Shown here in pieces: positions 5,155-5,821 of a stretch of DNA of 5,821 bases. Every line of letters starts with the position of its first letter. Within the stretch, counting starts at the first letter, position 1. The notes below the pieces were generated by a model. It did not search any database. It saw only the letters and a program-made list of their open reading frames with translations, and was not told where the DNA came from. The translations under genes were made by a program, and so were the position numbers. Source of the stretch: Oscillospiraceae bacterium (lineage in GTDB: Bacteria > Bacillota > Clostridia > Oscillospirales > Oscillospiraceae); NCBI GenBank assembly GCA_904501855.1, contig CAJGCI010000114.1, positions 1-5,821 on the forward strand, in the 5' to 3' direction.

Positions 5155-5694
5155 ATGGCAAACAAATACGCAGGAACTCAGACCGAAAAGAACCTGGAAG
5201 CCGCATTTGCCGGTGAATCCCAGGCCAGAAACAAATATACCTATTTCGCATCCAAGGCCAAGAAGGAAGGTTTCGAGCAGATCTCCGCTCTCTTCCTGAA
5301 GACCGCCGACAACGAGAAGGAGCATGCCAAGATGTGGTTCAAGGAGCTGGAAGGCATCGGAAGCACGCCGGAGAACCTGGCCGCTGCCGCCGACGGCGAG
5401 AACTACGAATGGACGGACATGTACGAAGGCTTTGCCAGGACCGCCGAGGAAGAGGGCTTCCCGGAGCTGGCAGCCAAGTTCCGCATGGTGGGCGAGATCG
5501 AGAAACACCATGAGGAGCGCTACCGCGCCCTGCTGAAGAACGTGGAGATGCAGGAAGTGTTCAAGAAGAGCGAAGTCAAGGTATGGGAGTGCCGGAACTG
5601 CGGGCATATCGTGGTGGGCACCGAGGCTCCGGAAGTATGCCCGGTATGCGCCCATCCCCAGGCCTATTTTGAAGTACACGCCGAGAATTACTGA
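5155..5694 (+). CDS. rbr: Rubrerythrin
   Basis: A 179-residue cytoplasmic non-haem iron protein that reduces hydrogen peroxide to water in anaerobes, taking electrons through a rubredoxin or similar carrier. The N-terminal four-helix ferritin-like domain (about 1-135) has the diiron ligands E21 (ESQAR), E54-x-x-H57 and E116-x-x-H119, with the AEEEGF acid cluster at 97-102 supplying the remaining glutamates. The C-terminal rubredoxin-like domain (about 140-179) has C146-x-x-C149-G and C162-PV-C165 for a Fe(SCys)4 site. Length and all key residues agree with the classical full-length family. AAGGAGG (5140-5146) is 8 bp before the ATG. It has its own promoter and terminator, so it is monocistronic. 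It ends with the usual HPQAYFEV tail. Confidence 0.97.
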   Translation: MANKYAGTQTEKNLEAAFAGESQARNKYTYFASKAKKEGFEQISALFLKTADNEKEHAKMWFKELEGIGSTPENLAAAADGENYEWTDMYEGFARTAEEEGFPELAAKFRMVGEIEKHHEERYRALLKNVEMQEVFKKSEVKVWECRNCGHIVVGTEAPEVCPVCAHPQAYFEVHAENY

Positions 5695-5710
5695 TCCCGA
5701 CAAACAAAGC

Positions 5711-5747
5711 AAAAAGAGCTCTGCTGAGTTTCAGCAGAGCTCTTTTT
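5711..5747. terminator. Bidirectional intrinsic terminator after rubrerythrin
   Basis: A perfect 17-bp stem (5711-5727 with 5731-5747) around a GTT loop, with five A on the left and five T on the right. It lies 16 bp after the rubrerythrin stop and can also stop a leftward transcript entering from the right edge. Confidence 0.93.
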
Positions 5748-5776
5748 CTGCAGACGGTCCGTCACCGCTGTGTTTC

Positions 5777-5821
5777 TCAGAACAGCAGTCCGATGGGACC
5801 GAGGGCCAGCATCAGCGGCCA
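5777..5821 (-). CDS. C-terminal end of an unidentified, probably membrane, protein
   Basis: On the minus strand the window enters in an open frame reading WPLMLALGPIGLLF followed by a TGA stop (complement of 5777-5779). The residues are strongly hydrophobic, as in a last membrane helix. The frame ends 29 bp before the two-way terminator, which would fit a convergent gene. Fourteen residues are too few to name a family, and chance cannot be excluded. Confidence 0.4.
   Translation of the reverse strand, partial: WPLMLALGPIGLLF

Noticed and set aside
4452..5165. A 237-codon minus-strand frame opposite the DUF1232 gene
   Set aside because: It is antisense to a clear DUF1232 gene and runs across both promoters and the terminator hairpin; its His/Gly/Asp-rich sequence looks like a shadow.
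5095..5712. A 205-codon minus-strand frame opposite rubrerythrin
   Set aside because: It starts inside the terminator stem, mirrors rubrerythrin codons and has no ribosome binding site of its own worth noting.

Overview
The window looks like chromosomal DNA from an anaerobic, fairly GC-rich member of the Firmicutes, most likely class Clostridia. The basis is strong AAGGAGG-type ribosome binding sites on nearly every gene, sigma-A-like TATAAT boxes, a classical rubrerythrin (an oxygen and peroxide defence protein of anaerobes), and an HxlR regulator beside a single-domain Old Yellow Enzyme. Genes are tightly packed and no stretch over 300 bases lacks one. I see no mobile element, CRISPR array, tRNA or rRNA.

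Region 1 (1-3613) is a divergent locus. An HxlR-family regulator with one cysteine near its N-terminus is read leftward, followed at once by the start of an LtrA-like membrane protein that runs off the window. Rightward, from a TATAAT promoter in an AT-rich 113-bp gap, runs a four-gene operon: an Old Yellow Enzyme-type flavin oxidoreductase, an alpha/beta hydrolase, a MIF-like tautomerase, and a DsbA-fold protein that lacks the CxxC motif. Junctions are 3 bp, 1 bp and a 4-bp overlap, so the genes are almost certainly co-transcribed. A strong two-way hairpin terminator closes the operon. The layout fits a small electrophile or enone response module, with the HxlR protein as sensor and reductase, hydrolase and tautomerase as chemistry. 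This joint function is inferred.

Region 2 (3625-5055) is a second divergent pair: a leftward lipoprotein with a charged linker and two copies of a BLIP/SmpA-like repeat, and a rightward DUF1232 (YkvA-like) protein. Each has a recognisable promoter in the shared 194-bp gap.

Region 3 (5073-5747) is a monocistronic rubrerythrin gene with its own promoter and a perfect 17-bp terminator. The last 45 bases appear to hold the C-terminal end of a leftward gene.

Three promoters (lipoprotein, DUF1232, rubrerythrin) are each followed within about 10 nt of the predicted transcript start by a short GC-rich stem-loop, a recurring pattern not explained by the genes.
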